A stretch of 64,000 bases of DNA. It comes from Euglena gracilis (taxonomy: Eukaryota > Euglenida > Euglenophyceae > Euglenales). The stretch covers positions 52,409,526 to 52,473,525 of the forward strand of contig CP154954.1 in NCBI GenBank assembly GCA_039621445.1. Direction: 5' to 3'. Each line of letters starts with the position of its first letter. Positions within the stretch are counted from its first letter, which is position 1. The position numbers and the translations under genes are program-made. The notes under the pieces are model-generated. The model saw nothing but the letters and a program-made list of their open reading frames with translations, did not search any database and was not told the DNA's origin. Below, piece by piece: positions 13,001 through 57,000 of the stretch.

Positions 13001-13780
13001 TCAGCAACGTCATGGTCTGATCAAAATTTGCATTACATCTTCGAGAAAAAACGCACAAAAAATGCAAAAAAAAAAAGAGGCCGACCCCATTTTTTTGCGA
13101 TTTTTTTTTTGCCGTTTTGGACAGAAAATTACGGACGTTGTTTTGTGCGGTTATCTGCCTAAACGATTTGCAATTACATGTTAATTGGGTGATTTGTGGA
13201 AATATTAGCAGTCTTTAAAATGGGCTGAGAAACAAAGAGTTTGAATGGGTGTGACACAGGGCTGGGTCTCGGTGGTTTACGCTATTCGTGGGACTCGAGG
13301 AATGAATCAATATTGCAGTACGCAGACAACCACCTAAAATGAAATAACAAGAGTTGCCACAGAATGGGTGTCTTTTGTGTGAGGCAACATAATAGATTGT
13401 TTGGGCAGATGTCTGCGTCGAATTAAACCGTACGCAGAATACCACCTGCAACTGAAACAAGGCATGGTATGCGGATTACCGCCTACCGTAACTCGTAACA
13501 CACACAATTGATGATTGATAGGAGGGAATCCACCTGTTTTGTGTACACCTGATTTTGTGTGCACCTGTAGGGCGAGTTGGTGTAGGTGGGAATTCATATG
13601 GAGTGAATTTGAAAAGATAGTGGTGCCTGGTGAGGCCTTCACCACCCCTCTCCTTAGCCGAGGCCGACAAGCCGAGACTTCGATGCCTCTGCTGGGGTCT
13701 CTGTATGCAGGGCAGCAATACTGTACCTCGTGGTGGTCAGAGAAACTCCCTGACGAAACGGGCAGGTGAAATTACCCTCC
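6860..13780. other. No gene recognised; G-run-rich spacer
   Basis: Both strands show only short, compositionally odd open frames broken by G-runs (the longest near 6973-7003, others at 8030, 10722 and 12480). Patches at 9680-10100 and 10480-10850 have higher GC and could be exons or untranslated sequence, but I recognise no protein motif in them. Nothing here can be annotated with support. Confidence 0.5.
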
Positions 13781-13787
13781 CCCCCCC

Positions 13788-14247
13788 CTATGTCCAATGA
13801 CCGGTAACCTCTGTCCTCTGACCGGGGGGGGGGGGTCGTTGGACATAGGGTAGTGACCAAAAAGGTGTCCTCTGACCGGGGGGGGTGGTCGTTGGACATG
13901 GGGTCAAAAGAAAGTTGGTGGGCACCCGGGTCCCTACCCACCCAAAAATGCCCAAATTTTCCCTTCCGGCGCTTCGCGCCGAAAATTTTGGGCAATTTGA
14001 AAAAAATTTTGCCCAAAAAGTGTCCAAAATGGCATTTTGGCCAAATTTTTGGCAAAATTTTGGGCAAAATATTTCGTCCCGGCGCTTCACGCCGGACGGA
14101 GATTTTGCCAAATTTTTGGCAAAATTTTGGGCAAAATATTTCGTCCCGGCGCTTCACGGGACCAAAAATTTGGTCAAACCTCCGAAAAGGTGTCTGACCG
14201 GGGGGGGTCATTGGACATAGGGGGGTCGTTGGACATAGGGGGGGGGG
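13788..14247. mobile_element. Inverted-repeat element, family B, copy 1
   Basis: The left end reads CCTATGTCCAATGACC and the right end GGTCATTGGACATAGG, perfect inverted repeats. Near-copies of the end are repeated just inside (CTCTGACCGGGGGG with GTCGTTGGACATAGGG). The centre is AT-rich with core hairpins at about 13965-13985 and 14078-14097. No ORF. Related copies lie at 21150-21400, 33190-33595 and 59085-59445. It looks like a non-autonomous DNA element of the MITE type. Confidence 0.75.
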
Positions 14248-15563
14248 GGGTAGTGAAAGGCTAGATAATGTCCCCACACCATCTTGCCTTCGCCAGGGCA
14301 CTTGGAACACACCCGAAACAAAATAAACCAACTTCAAATTGGTGTATGAAATTCCGCACTCCTAGCATCTGGAATGAGCCAAAACTCACAGAATGTTTCA
14401 ACCGACTTACACTTTTGTTTTAGGCGGCTAAACCTCCTAACTATCCCCACAATCATTTCAAAAAACAATTGTGTCCGAAAACAGAAGTGTCAGAAAAAAA
14501 GAGGTGATTTAACATTTTTATTGAAATTTTAGGGAAAACTTTTGAAAGGAAAAAATGCTTGAAAACTCTCTTAAAACTCTATTCCAGAGGCCGTGAAATT
14601 TTCAGGCTTCGAAGGATTCCTTTCGAAATCCCCCCAAAATATTCTGATTGCCACAACCAGCTTCGGGGAGAGGCACTTTTCTATCCATTTTCTGACCCAT
14701 TTCCTTCATCAGCTCTCCCCGAACCCTGATTTTGGACCACCCATACTGTTGGGTACCAGGAGGAGGGCTGTGGGGGCTGCTCTTGAGATATCAACCTCGG
14801 ATTCTTTGCTGCTGAGCAGGTTTCCGCTCCTGTGCTTGCTCCTGCTTTCTGCTCCTGTGCTTGCTGCCCGCTGCAGTAGGTTTCAACCTGCCCTTCTAAA
14901 CCTTCCAATATGTTGCCCTGCCAAAATCTGTTACCCTGCCTCACCGACACTCCAGGCACGACTGGACACCGAGACATCACAAATACAACCTATCGCGGTT
15001 GCAACAAGCCCCACGCAGGTTTCTGCGTATTTTTACTTGCCAGCATTGTGTCCAGAACAGGGGGAGTGGAAACGGAAACACCATTCTGGCTGCATCGAGT
15101 TCAAGCACTTTGAGAAGCTTGGGCCAAGGTGAATCAAAATAGTTTGCGATATGCGGTGTTTAGGATTATTGTGTCCTAAATTGGGCAGCGTCAAAAGCCT
15201 GCTGTTGACATTTCTGGCCCTGCAAAACTGAACACGTTTCCCCCACCTTTCAAACCCCATTAAGAAAGGCACTGAAAAATCTTTGGTGGTGGCAGTGTCA
15301 AGACAGGACCACTCTGATGATGCTGGGCGATGCTGAGAGATGCTGTATTTTTAGAGACCAGAGGTGGGGTTCCGATACTGGACGATGCAGGGCGATTGAG
15401 GGCGATGCTGGAATTTCTTTGCAAATCTTGCCCATTTTTAGGGTTAATGGGCAAATCATTTCCAACAAGTCTTCAATGTTTTGACCATTTTGGCCATTTT
15501 GTGTTAATTTTTTTCTAATTTGGGGGGGGGGGCAATTTTGTGATGATTTGGGCAAATATTGAG

Positions 15564-16757
15564 TTACAGTATTTATTCTTTTGTAAGGCCCAACAAAAAA
15601 AGTGCAGGGCCTAGCGAAAAAAGTGAAGGGCCTAGCGATAAAAGTACAGGGCCCAGCGATAAAAGTATAGGGCCTAGCGATAAAAGTACAAGGCCTAGCG
15701 TTAAAAGTGCAGGGCCTAGCGATAAAAGTGCAGGGCCTAGCGATAAAAGTGCAGGGCCTAGCGTTAAAAGTGCAGGGCCCATTCACAAAAAGTTCAAGGC
15801 CCAAGTGCAAATTTTTTGGGTTTTTTTGCGCCTTGTGTGGCATTCGCCTTTCAACTCAGAAATGGACATAGGTATTTGCGGATGTGGGTTGCTTGCAACT
15901 GAGGCTATTGCCGTTTCATATTGCTGATTGTAATGCACATCTGCGTGAGGAGTGTTCTTTCTGAACTTGAAGAGCAGAGGGCAAGGGCACAAGGCATGGA
16001 AAATGCGGAGCAGCTGTGGGGATGTGAACAAACATCCTTTCAATTGAGTCGAGGGCACCACAGAATGATCTGGAGTATTGCAGACTCTGACAGCAAACCA
16101 CACAATGCGCCCTCATAGAAATGGAAGTTGGTGAAGCTCCCAAAAAAAATGGCCCACATTTGCAAACATTTTTTTTTGGGAGCTTCACCAACTTCCATTT
16201 CTATGAGGGCGCATTGTGTGGTTTGCTGTCAGAGTCTGCAATACTCCAGATCATTCTGTGGTGCCCTCGACTCAATTGAAAGGATGTTTGTTCACATCCC
16301 CACAGCTGCTCCGCATTTTCCATGCCTTGTGCCCTTGCCCTCTGCTCTTCAAGTTCAGAAAGAACACTCCTCACGCAGATGTGCATTACAATCAGCAATA
16401 TGAAACGGCAATAGCCTCAGTTGCAAGCAACCCACATCCGCAAATACCTATGTCCATTTCTGAGTTGAAAGGCAAATGCCACACAAGGCGCAAAAAAACC
16501 CAAAAAATTTTGCACTTGGGCCTTGAACTTTTTGTGAATGGGCCCTGCACTTTTAACGCTAGGCCCTGCACTTTTATCGCTAGGCCCTGCACTTTTATCG
16601 CTAGGCCCTGCACTTTTAACGCTAGGCCTTGTACTTTTATCGCTAGGCCCTATACTTTTATCGCTAGGCCCTGTACTTTTATCGCTAGGCCCTTCACTTT
16701 TTTCGCTAGGCCCTGCACTTTTTTTTGTTGGGCCTTACAAAAGAATAAATACTGTAA
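15564..16757. repeat. Near-perfect 1.2 kb palindrome (two ~585 bp arms, ~20 bp spacer)
   Basis: The left arm (15564-16149) and right arm (about 16169-16757) are reverse complements. Translating the minus strand of one and the plus strand of the other gives the same peptide for over 90 residues. I see only single-base differences, mostly in homopolymer runs. Each arm ends in about nine copies of a 21-bp unit (GGGCCTAGCGATAAAAGTGCA). The sequence between the arms is about TGGCCCACATTTGCAAACA. Confidence 0.92.
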
Positions 16758-16894
16758 TTGGGGTGAATATTGACCATTTTGGGCTATCTTAGGTTATTTC
16801 AAGCCATTTTAGGTGATTTTGGTCATTTTGGGGGATTCTTGTGGTCATTTTTGGGCTTTTGTGGTCATTTTGGCTAGGTTGAAAGCCAATGGAT

Positions 16895-17065
16895 GCAGGT
16901 ATTGGAGTGGATGGAGTGGACATAGATATTGGCCAAGATGCAGTGGATGCAGATGCTGGACAAGTTGCAGTGGATGCAGATACTGGACAAGATGCAGTGG
17001 ATGCAGATACTGGGCAAGATGCAAGTGCTGAAGTGGATACAAATATTGGAATGGATGCAGTGGAT
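16895..17065 (+). repeat. GATGCAG...TGGACAA minisatellite
   Basis: Units of about 18-27 bp built from GATGCAGTGGATGCAGATAC and TGGACAA. The reverse complement of the same unit forms a larger array at 47938-48310. Confidence 0.8.
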
Positions 17066-18424
17066 GCAGACGGATTTGCCAAATAAAACATGAAGCTTGT
17101 GGCCAATGATCTAAACCGTCAAGTGTTCTTAAATGGACCCACAATCATAAAAAGTGGCCAGAAAACAATCAGAAGCAATCAAAAACATATCTAGCAGTAG
17201 TCAAAAGCCAAAAGCGAGTGAAAATGCGGGGAAATACCGTGTATGAATGCACGACACGTAAGAACGTTTCAGGTGCCTCGGCAAGAATGAAAGAACATTT
17301 GTATTATTATGTATTTTGTGGCTGGTGCTGTTGAGTGGGGGTGTGGCACACACGGGAAATGAACGACATGGGTGAGTTTGGGGATATTTCAGGCGGAAAC
17401 CCGCGCAGAACGGTTTGGGTTTGGAAAATTTGATGGTTGTGGATGACACGTGGGAGCAGGAAGTGGTAACAAACTGGGATCTCCAGAGGTTGGTAGTGAC
17501 CTGAAGTTACAAGTGAACAAGTTTGGGGGAGGAGGGGTAGTTGTCCAACGGTGGTTGTCTGCCTACTCCATCTTTTTTTTGGGCTGGACTGGATTCCGTC
17601 CAGATGCAACCACGCCTAACCCTTCCCTTGCTTTCCTGGCCACACTGTGCTTTTGCATTGCTAAACGATAAATTGTACACAGGTGTACAGACCAGGAGGA
17701 GGACACAAAAAGACGGAGTGCTCGAAAACCATTCAGCACACCAGGGGCAAGCACACAGCACAGAGGTTTGCGCAGAACCAGCCCTCCTTTAGGCCGTTGA
17801 CCGCCCAACCTGTTTCTAGTGTTACTCCCAATCCAATGCAGTCCCTCTGCAAGGGCAGCATCTCTTCTTCACAAAAATAACTTTTGTTTCGGACAACTGC
17901 CTAACAAATCTCTTCCGAAGGTCACAGGCAGGCTCCTTTTGGCAGAGTTGCCCGTTCCCCCTAACAAGCACTGGCCCTCAGAACTCACGACAGGTTCAGA
18001 AATGGTTGCTTAGGCATGTTCCCTTTTCTTCACAGGTGACACCGTGCCACCTCCCTCCAGGGGGGGCACATGCCTCCCCCTCGGGAGGGGGGGGGGGCAG
18101 CATCGCCACACAACCGGGGCTCTGGAGGCTAGGTGTTCTCCAGCTGCTTTGTGTTTTTCGAATTCTCAAGGCCCAGGGGGGGGGTCCAAACCCCTCTAAA
18201 CCGACCATAAATTTCCAAAATCGAAAAATTGCAAAATGCCAAAAAATGGACCCAAAACGATCCAAATTTTTGTGTCGATGTCACTCCCCGAAAATTTTGA
18301 GCCCAAAACGGTGGGGTGTCATAAACGGAAACCCGCGTGGATCAAGCACGCAAAAAAAAGGGTAATTAGTGCCGGATGAGAAAAATATGAGGGGGACATT
18401 TCCCCATCCCTGCTTGCCCCCTCC

Positions 18425-49357
<30,933 letters not shown>

Positions 49358-51897
49358 TGCTTTGGCAGCGGAAGCGCGACAGGAATCCTCCACCACTCAC
49401 GTTGGAAGAAAGCTCCCATGTGCCCCAAGCCCCGCGCCCTTTGTGGGTGAGTTGCGGACGGTTGTTCAGCGGAGCTGACGAGTCGCTCCGCCGACGGCCT
49501 GAAGGCGGAAGGCTTTGGCTGGGCAGGAAGTGAACGCTTGAAGACTTGTGCACAGTCTCTTGGCAGCTTCATGTGCAAAACCGCGGGAGGAGAGTGATGG
49601 TCTGCGAACTTTGGAAGACTCAGCTCACCTGAATGTATTGGATTTGAGCCCATTGAGAGTGATCATTTCCCTTTTGGTTTCACCCAGTGGGGCCTTAATC
49701 ATTTTCATAACAATAATTGAATATCTCCACAAAAACAACAGAATTCACCCAAAACATGTCGACGAAACCCTATTAAACCACTGGGCTGGCACGGGAGGGT
49801 CCATCCAGCAGGCTAAGAGTGCAGATTGGGGGGGGGATATTTGCAATTTTTCAGAGGAGGGGAATGGCACACTGTGGCCGCATATGACAACGATTGAAGG
49901 CAGTGAATGTTTGCAGATTCCATGCCCTCAAAAAAACCTTGATCCCCCATCCCCTAAGACAAACCACCGGACTTTTAATATGAAAATTTCAGGGGAAAAT
50001 ATGCCTTTTGGCATTCCTTGTTTGCTTTTGCTTTGGCTCTTCCCTGACTCGCTTTACATTGCTTGTTTATCTCACATCACCCCTGGGGTGTGCTGCAGTG
50101 GACCACATGAGTGGGTGGCAGAATTTTGATTGGTTTTGTCAAAAAGGATTGCTGAAAATAATTTGATTTAGCCCCCACCCCAAATTGTTGTGTTGGTCCA
50201 AAATTGTTTTCGGAAACAACTTTTGAGATACAAAATGTGTCTCCCACCATAATGGAGGTTGAAAAAAGCTCTGAATTAAACCCTGGCTCTGAAAAGATAC
50301 AAACCCCCGCTAACCCAACACACAAAAAAAATAATAATAGAAAAAAAGGTGGCTGGTGCCCATGTCACCGTGACTGTTGCGGCCACGGGCAGAGGCTGAA
50401 GGCGCGTCAATCAAACACATCCACTGTTGGCAAACAGGTGGCTCGGGGATGCGGGGGCAACAAGCAGCCTCGGTCGGCAAATCACGTTACAATTTTCACG
50501 CCAACAAGGGGATGCAGGTGGTGTCACAATTGGTACTTGGGGCATCCCTCTGCGATCAAAGGGATGGAGAACCAGCACCAAACAGCAGGAAAGGCCGCAG
50601 AATACAGAACCATGCATTCGTGCATTTGTAAAAGAATGGGGAGGAGGATGTTTTTTGAAGAAAAAATGGGGAGAGGAAAGGAAATATCCATACAGAAAAA
50701 GAATGTGCAACTTTATGAACAAAACTTTGCCGACTTACGTGGACCAGACTTACGTGGATAGGTTGGCGGTTGGCAAGGATGTGTAAAATTGTGTTTTTTG
50801 ACATCAGACAGGGGGTGGAGGACCCTTGAAAAACAGCTTTTGAATTGAAGGCAGCCCTATCTCTCTGCCTGCGGTGGAGGTCACAGCGCCCACTCAAGAA
50901 AAGAGCAAAAAAAATAAGAGCAGAGGCCTGAACCATGAGATGCCGGTCCGTCGGACCAGACAGCCACAGGGGCTAGGGGCTGTGACACCAACCATGGCAG
51001 AGCCCGGCGTTAAATTTTGCCGGCTGGACGAGAGGTTGGCAGGGCGGCAGCGTATGCGCCGCAGCGCCAACCCGGCCGCCACCGACGGCGACCACACGCA
51101 ACAAAACGGGGGCAGGGGAATCGATGCCGTCACTACCGCCGTCTGGGGCGGGGCCGGCCCTGTCCCCTATTGTACCCCCCACCGGTATCAGGTGGGGGGC
51201 GGACTGATGCCGAGGGCTGGGGAGTGAAAGCCGCTGTCTGGAGCCCGTCTCGCACGGGGACCCTACAAAAAACCCCCGTATGGGGGTGCCCGGGATCGGG
51301 GATTATCAACGCGGTGGGGGGACAGGATTCCGCTCTGGGGAAAGCGCAGAGCGATATCGACGAACGAAAAGGAGAGAGTGAGAAATGGCTGGTTGGGGCT
51401 CTTTGAGCTGCTCTTGGTGCAGGTGGAGTTGGCCTCCCATAGGCAACCCTCAACCAAAGACAAAAAGAGAGCAGCCACTCAGCCCAGGGACCCAGGGACA
51501 GGGCCATCAGGAGGCTGCACCGCATCCTTACAGTGCAGCGCAGCCCTGGGAATGGCGGGGGGGGGGGGGCGAAGGCTGCCGGGAGGTTGCAAGGCAGTGC
51601 AACCCTCCACCGTCCCCCCAATCCCACACACCGACCCACATCCACTGACAGACCACAAGAATTAACAAACGTGCCAGCGCATGTGAACAACAACAGAACG
51701 CAGTTGAAAAGCACATACAATCGCGCGCGCACACACACGCGCACACACATGCAAACACACGCGCGCGCACAAGCGTCTTCGTCGGCTCCTGATGTGAAAT
51801 GCCAATTACAGACAACAATTTGGCAATCGCATTAATACTGCCACATCTCCCGGATGAAAAGGAAATAGCACAGATGAAGTTCCTCTGATGGTGCCAG

Positions 51898-52155
51898 AGG
51901 TTTTTTTTGGGACCCGGGGGGAGTCCGGACCCACCCACCCACCTCCTGGGCCCCTCCCAGGGTGGACCTCGGGGGACGCTCGGGGGGACCCAGTTTTGGG
52001 GGGTCAATTTCGGGCCAAAAATTTCGGCACTTCAGCACCGAAAATAGAAGGAAAACCGGGTCACCCACTCGGCCCGGCCCCCAGCTCCCCACTCCCCGGG
52101 GGGCGAGGGGCTCGGCTGGGATCACCCCCCCAGGTCATGAAACTTAAAAAAAAAA
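51898..52155. mobile_element. Family A element, outside a gene
   Basis: Left TTTTTTTTGGGACCCGGGG, core stem TTTCGGCACTTCAGCACCGAAA, right CAGGTCATGAAACTTAAAAA. It shows that family A is not confined to introns. Confidence 0.55.
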
Positions 52156-53708
52156 TCTCTCTGGTTGGTGGACAGGGCCACTAACCAGGCAATCGGTCCA
52201 TCGACCAGATATCGACCCCCACCCAAATTCCAAGCTCCTGGCGGCGATGTGCCGATTCGTTCGAAATCACCAAGCGGAGGGGGGGAAGAACAGTGCCAGA
52301 CAAAAACGGTTGGGCCGTCATGCAGTCCGTGCCCGGCTCACCTTCGCCTCCTGCCAGCCAACAAGGTTCTTCCCCGACCAGTTGGAAAAGGTGCTGGCAC
52401 CCCCAAACATTTTGAGTTTCTGGACTTGGTTCTTTTGAAAATGTTTAGGGAATGTTTAGGGATTTTTGTCAAGGGAACAGCAGGGGGAAATGATTTCCCT
52501 AATAAAAGGTCTCTTGGGGTAAGTGTGGCCCCCTCACCTTTTGCGTTTTGTGTCGAACCCTTATGGGTGAAAAAGGCGAGGGCAGTACAAGATACTTTGT
52601 GCAGTGCAGACAAAAATTACGGTGAACAAAAACTGCGGGAAACAAAAACTACGGGAAATTATGACATTCATTTATTTAAATTTAATTATGATTAATTGAT
52701 AATAAATAAATAATAATTAATTAATTAAAATTAAATTACGAAAATTACGAAAAAATATGGGAAATTTTTGTTTTCGGAAAATTTAATTTTAGGGAAAACC
52801 TTGATTTTGAAAATTTTTTGAAAAATTGAGGGAAAAAAGAGGAAAATTTTGGGAAGCGCGTCAATTTTTTCCCCAACAACTCAGACTTTTCTTTTGGAAA
52901 ATGGATAGATCAGCAGTTCCCAACACTGTACTCAATGAGCTGGCCGAACTCTGTAGACCACAAACAGGGTCCTTGGCTCACCAAAAGGTTTCTTGGTCCA
53001 CACTTCGCGCCTTGCTCAAATGCTGTCGGAAAGGTACAGAAAAAAATTGGGAAAATTTGGGTTGGTTCCCAAAAATTTTGTTCGCTGTAATTTTTGTCAG
53101 GACTGTGATTGAATTGGCACTGTCACAGCTCCTGCTGCCTTCAAGAGTTTTTTTTTTTAAGGTCCCCTGCATGAACTGCGGCAGAGCGGCCCCAGAGCAA
53201 CCAGGCGGAGAGGCACTGCCAGTCAGGGCCAGGCCAGTGCGTCACTGCCAGATTCGTATTCGGCTGGTGGCACACCAAGGCGGCTGTGACTTCAACAGCA
53301 TCACCCAACATGGCCAGGGGCGGGGGCAATCTTTCAATCGGCTCCGCAATCGGTTGCTGCTATTTTCGGCGGGGAAATTCCCCAATTTTCCGATCATACT
53401 GGAAAAAATCATATCGTCATACTGTCAAAACAGTCAAACTGGAAAAATTGATTTGTCTTATCAAAAATACACAACCTGCTTTTTCGGAGCCAATATTTTC
53501 ACAAAAAAAATGATTTGATTAATTTGATTCATTATCATTACAAAACAAATCAAAAAAAATCAGAAACAACTCAAGAAAACATCAAAAGAAATGGGGAAAT
53601 CAATGGGGGGATTCAATCTGGAAATAACACAAAAAAATAAGGGAAACAAAAATACATTAGACGGCAAATTCACCAACTTTGTCTCTCACACAGGCCATTC
53701 CTTGAAGA

Positions 53709-54077
53709 CCCTGGGGGGTTTACTGGCTAGCCATTTTGCTGGACATTGGAAAAAATGGACTAGCTAGACCCCCAAATGGGGAAAAACTTCGAGGTGGAAA
53801 GTAGGTTTCTAATTGGTGTTTTGCTGATTTTGTTCCAAAAAAAAACCCAAAAAATGGCCGAAAATGGGCATTTTTGGCCGCTTGGCCGTTTTGGGGGGTC
53901 AAAAATTTTCGGCGCTTTGCGCCGGTCACTGAAAAAAAAAAATCCGCCAGCTAGCCCCCCGCTAGCAGACCGCCCCCAGGGTCTGCTAGGATTTCCACCA
54001 GCCAATTTTGGACTAGCTGCAGTCCAGCCCCCCCCCCCTGTGGGGGTACTGCAAACCTTAAGCAAAGTCGGCTCCCA
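53709..54077. mobile_element. Family H element, intergenic copy
   Basis: Shares with the intron 60740-61092: GGACATTGGAAAAAATGGAC, GCTAGACCCCCA, GAAAATGGGCATTTTTGGCC, GGATTTCCACCAGCCAA and the end CCTTAAGCAAAG. Core stem CGGCGCTTTGCGCCG near 53910. Confidence 0.75.
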
Positions 54078-57000
54078 CGCTATTTTGCCTGTAATTAATT
54101 GCTAAATTATCAAAAATGAAAACAAAAAGGCATTGCTTATCTTCGCTTTAAATAAAAGGTTCCTGATTTTCATGGATGCATTTGATTTTGGCAGCCTCAT
54201 GCTTCAACCCCCCCATGCAGGATGGGACCCCTCCGAGCCTTTTTCCCCTGTCACAACTTGCCAAAAATTTTCGCAGGCATTCCCTAATGAATTTCATGGG
54301 TGTTGCCAACAACGGCAGATTGTGCAAGCCTCCTTGGCGTATTCTCATCCGTGTTTTCACACGTGGCATCCAGCCGAGCCCCAGGGAAACTACCTCCGGA
54401 ATTGGTCCCTGTATGCCTTGCTTGGCAAACCTTCACCCAGCTTTGTTCCATCACTGTGAGCGATCAATGCCGGGAACGCAAAAATGGCAACCCGACAGAA
54501 AATGCCTTCCACACACGGGACCGACGGCTTGGTGCGGGTGGAGGGATGCATGCAGGGCACAACAGCAAAAAACAAAAGAGGAGAAAAGAGGGTGCGCCAG
54601 AGCCAGGGTAATTCCCGGGGTGGAAGGGAATCCTGGAGGTGCGCACTGCAACGGCGTGGGAGGAACAGACATCCATTTAGTGTGGCTCACAAATGCCCTG
54701 TGGGCCACATTTTTTTGGGTGGTCACAATAAGAGCAACAAAAAAAATTGTGGTGGGGCACAAAGGTAGACCACTAATCTTGAAGATGTGCAGATTGATCT
54801 TTTGACACCTCAGCCACTCACTGGTGGACCATGGGCCAAGACCATGGATATTGTCTTGGTTATTGTGTTCAAAGTGAGGTAGGGAATCGCATTCAACTGC
54901 CGTGGTTGGGGGAGGGGAGCCACTCCCTCGTACCACAGATGCAGAGCCCCATTACAGGCACCCATATCCCAGGGTTCGAGTCAGTGTTAGCCTCGGATGT
55001 AGTATGAGGACAGGTAAAGGGGCACAGAGGGCAGAGGACAGCTTCCCAGGGAAGGGTTTTTGATTCTAGAGCCGGTAGAGGTATCATTTTTCTGTTTGGA
55101 TGTATAGTCAGAAGCATCCAAACTGTCGTCTTCTTTTCCAGGCGGTCAAAATTTTTGTCAAAATTTTGTCAAAACCCTGTTTTGCACCGGTCCAAAATGA
55201 CTCCTCCCCATCCTCCTCCTGTTCAATCTAACCATTCTGGGCAGTTTCCTGTGATGGTCAGTCGGTAGATTTGGGTGATTTGGGGAGCCCCACCACCCTC
55301 TTGTTATGGAGCCAACCCCCCCCCCCATTGCCCGCCAAAGCCGGAGGCAGCGAACCCCAGCGCCGTCCGGTGTCTCCCCTTGGAGCTCCACGGAAGCCGC
55401 CCTGCCGACCGCCCAACCGGGGATGGTCGGGCCCCGGTGGTTTGGTTGGGGGAGGGATGCATTTTTCCGCCGGCCCCGTCGGGGGGTGTGGGGGAGTTTT
55501 GGGTGGTTGGCACGCGAGGGCCAGGACCGGGTGATGGGGGTGCCCGGTTGCCCCGATGGGGAAAGGGTTGATCCTGCCGAAGTGGGTCGCCGATGCACGC
55601 CCCCCCCCCCCAAAGAACGGTCTCCCAAGCTATCAAGGATACTAAACAGGGCTCCTGGGGTTCTTGGACAGCCGGTGGGAAGCCGCGATGAGCTGAATTT
55701 AGACAACCATTAAAGCAAGAGCCCCTAGAAGCGCTTATCCAATTTGCACCAAAGGCACACCACCTCCAGTGGGTGACTCTTATAGCTCCTCACTCATCAC
55801 GAGTGAGATGGCAGGTGTGCCGGCCACTCTCCCCCCCCCATCCTCATGCTCTTTGACACTGTTGTGCACTTCCCCGCAGACCGTACACTCACGTGCCGAC
55901 AAAATTCATTTGTATTTGTGAACAGTGCCACCGGAGAAGCAAACAAACAAAAATGGGTGGAAAAGGGTTCATTAGGACAACTTTGAGGTTAAAAAATCAA
56001 TTTTTGCATGTTTGATTTTGTGACATTTTGCAATTTCGATTGTTTTGGTACCAGTTTGACCGCCCAGTTCCAGCCCAGCACCCTAAGGGGGGGGGAGGTC
56101 AGCCAGCAGAGCAGTCTTTGTCCAGCCAGCCCGAATTTCCCAGCCTCTGAGCTGGACCTTGGGGGGGGGTGGGTGGGGGGGGGGGTTGGGGTGTTGGGGG
56201 GGGGGTTTGGGGTGGTGGGGTCTGTTGGGGGGGGTGGGGGGGGGGGTTGTTAAATAACGCCCTGGCGGCCGGTGAGGAGAACGAAACCGCTTCTGATTCG
56301 GCCCCTGGAGGTGGTTCATCATCATCTTCGTTGGGTCCTACCCCACGGGATGAAATCTAGGTTGCCAGGTCGGGAAGGGGATCGCCATCAGTTTCGGGTT
56401 GTGGAAAAATGGCAGGGAAGTTTGGCTGTTTGGCTCTGGGCCGTCGCATGCGAACGACGGACTGCCCATCGCCAAGCAACGACACCTGGGCATGGTTTTG
56501 GCTCTTCTTCTGAAGGGTCTCTTTTTCGGATTGTGGAAGTGACTGTGCAACACAAAGTAGCTTTTCTAATTCTTCAGCAACCAGTCATTTACAAGCAGCA
56601 ACTGAATCTTCAGAGGATTCATCTTCGATGCTTCAGTGTCGATCAGTGTGGAAAAGGTCAGCATGGAGGAACCAAGCGAACCATGACCGCTCTAACCGAA
56701 TTAAGGCTAACCATGGTTGGCTGGACCCCCACCCAGGGGGTGGGGTCAAATTTTCTAAGCTATAGCCCTCGTAACAACGCTTGAGCGCAAAAAAAAAGTC
56801 AAAGATGATTGCTTCATGAGGTGCAGAATGCGAGAACAAGGTGACATGAAAGCAACACTGATGAATCAACAGTAATTACAACTATTGATTCAGAAAAATC
56901 TCGGTGGCCGCACATGGGCTACAATTTTTTTTGTTGGCCGCAGTGAGCAACAAATCATCCACAATGGTGGGCCACACTAAATATATATCTGGCAAGGAAT

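Larger units (their letters stand above)
15310..17070. repeat. Composite satellite-carrying block, copy 1
   Basis: In order: GGCGATGCTG subrepeats (15315-15410) with a GAGACCAGAGGTGGGGTTCC stretch, a 1.2 kb palindrome, a CATTTTGG-rich stretch (16765-16880) and a GATGCAG...TGGACAA minisatellite (16895-17065). Most of these modules occur in the same order, on the opposite strand, at 47200-48830, so the block appears to be a dispersed repeat rather than chance simple sequence. Confidence 0.65.

Noticed and set aside
15597-15790. CRISPR-like regular repeat (21-bp units)
   Set aside because: Units are directly adjacent with no spacers, in a eukaryotic context.
15783-16773. Two identical peptides of about 100 residues in mirrored open frames
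   Set aside because: They are the two arms of the palindrome read on opposite strands; the downstream part is a 21-bp tandem repeat. No homology recognised, so not called a gene pair.
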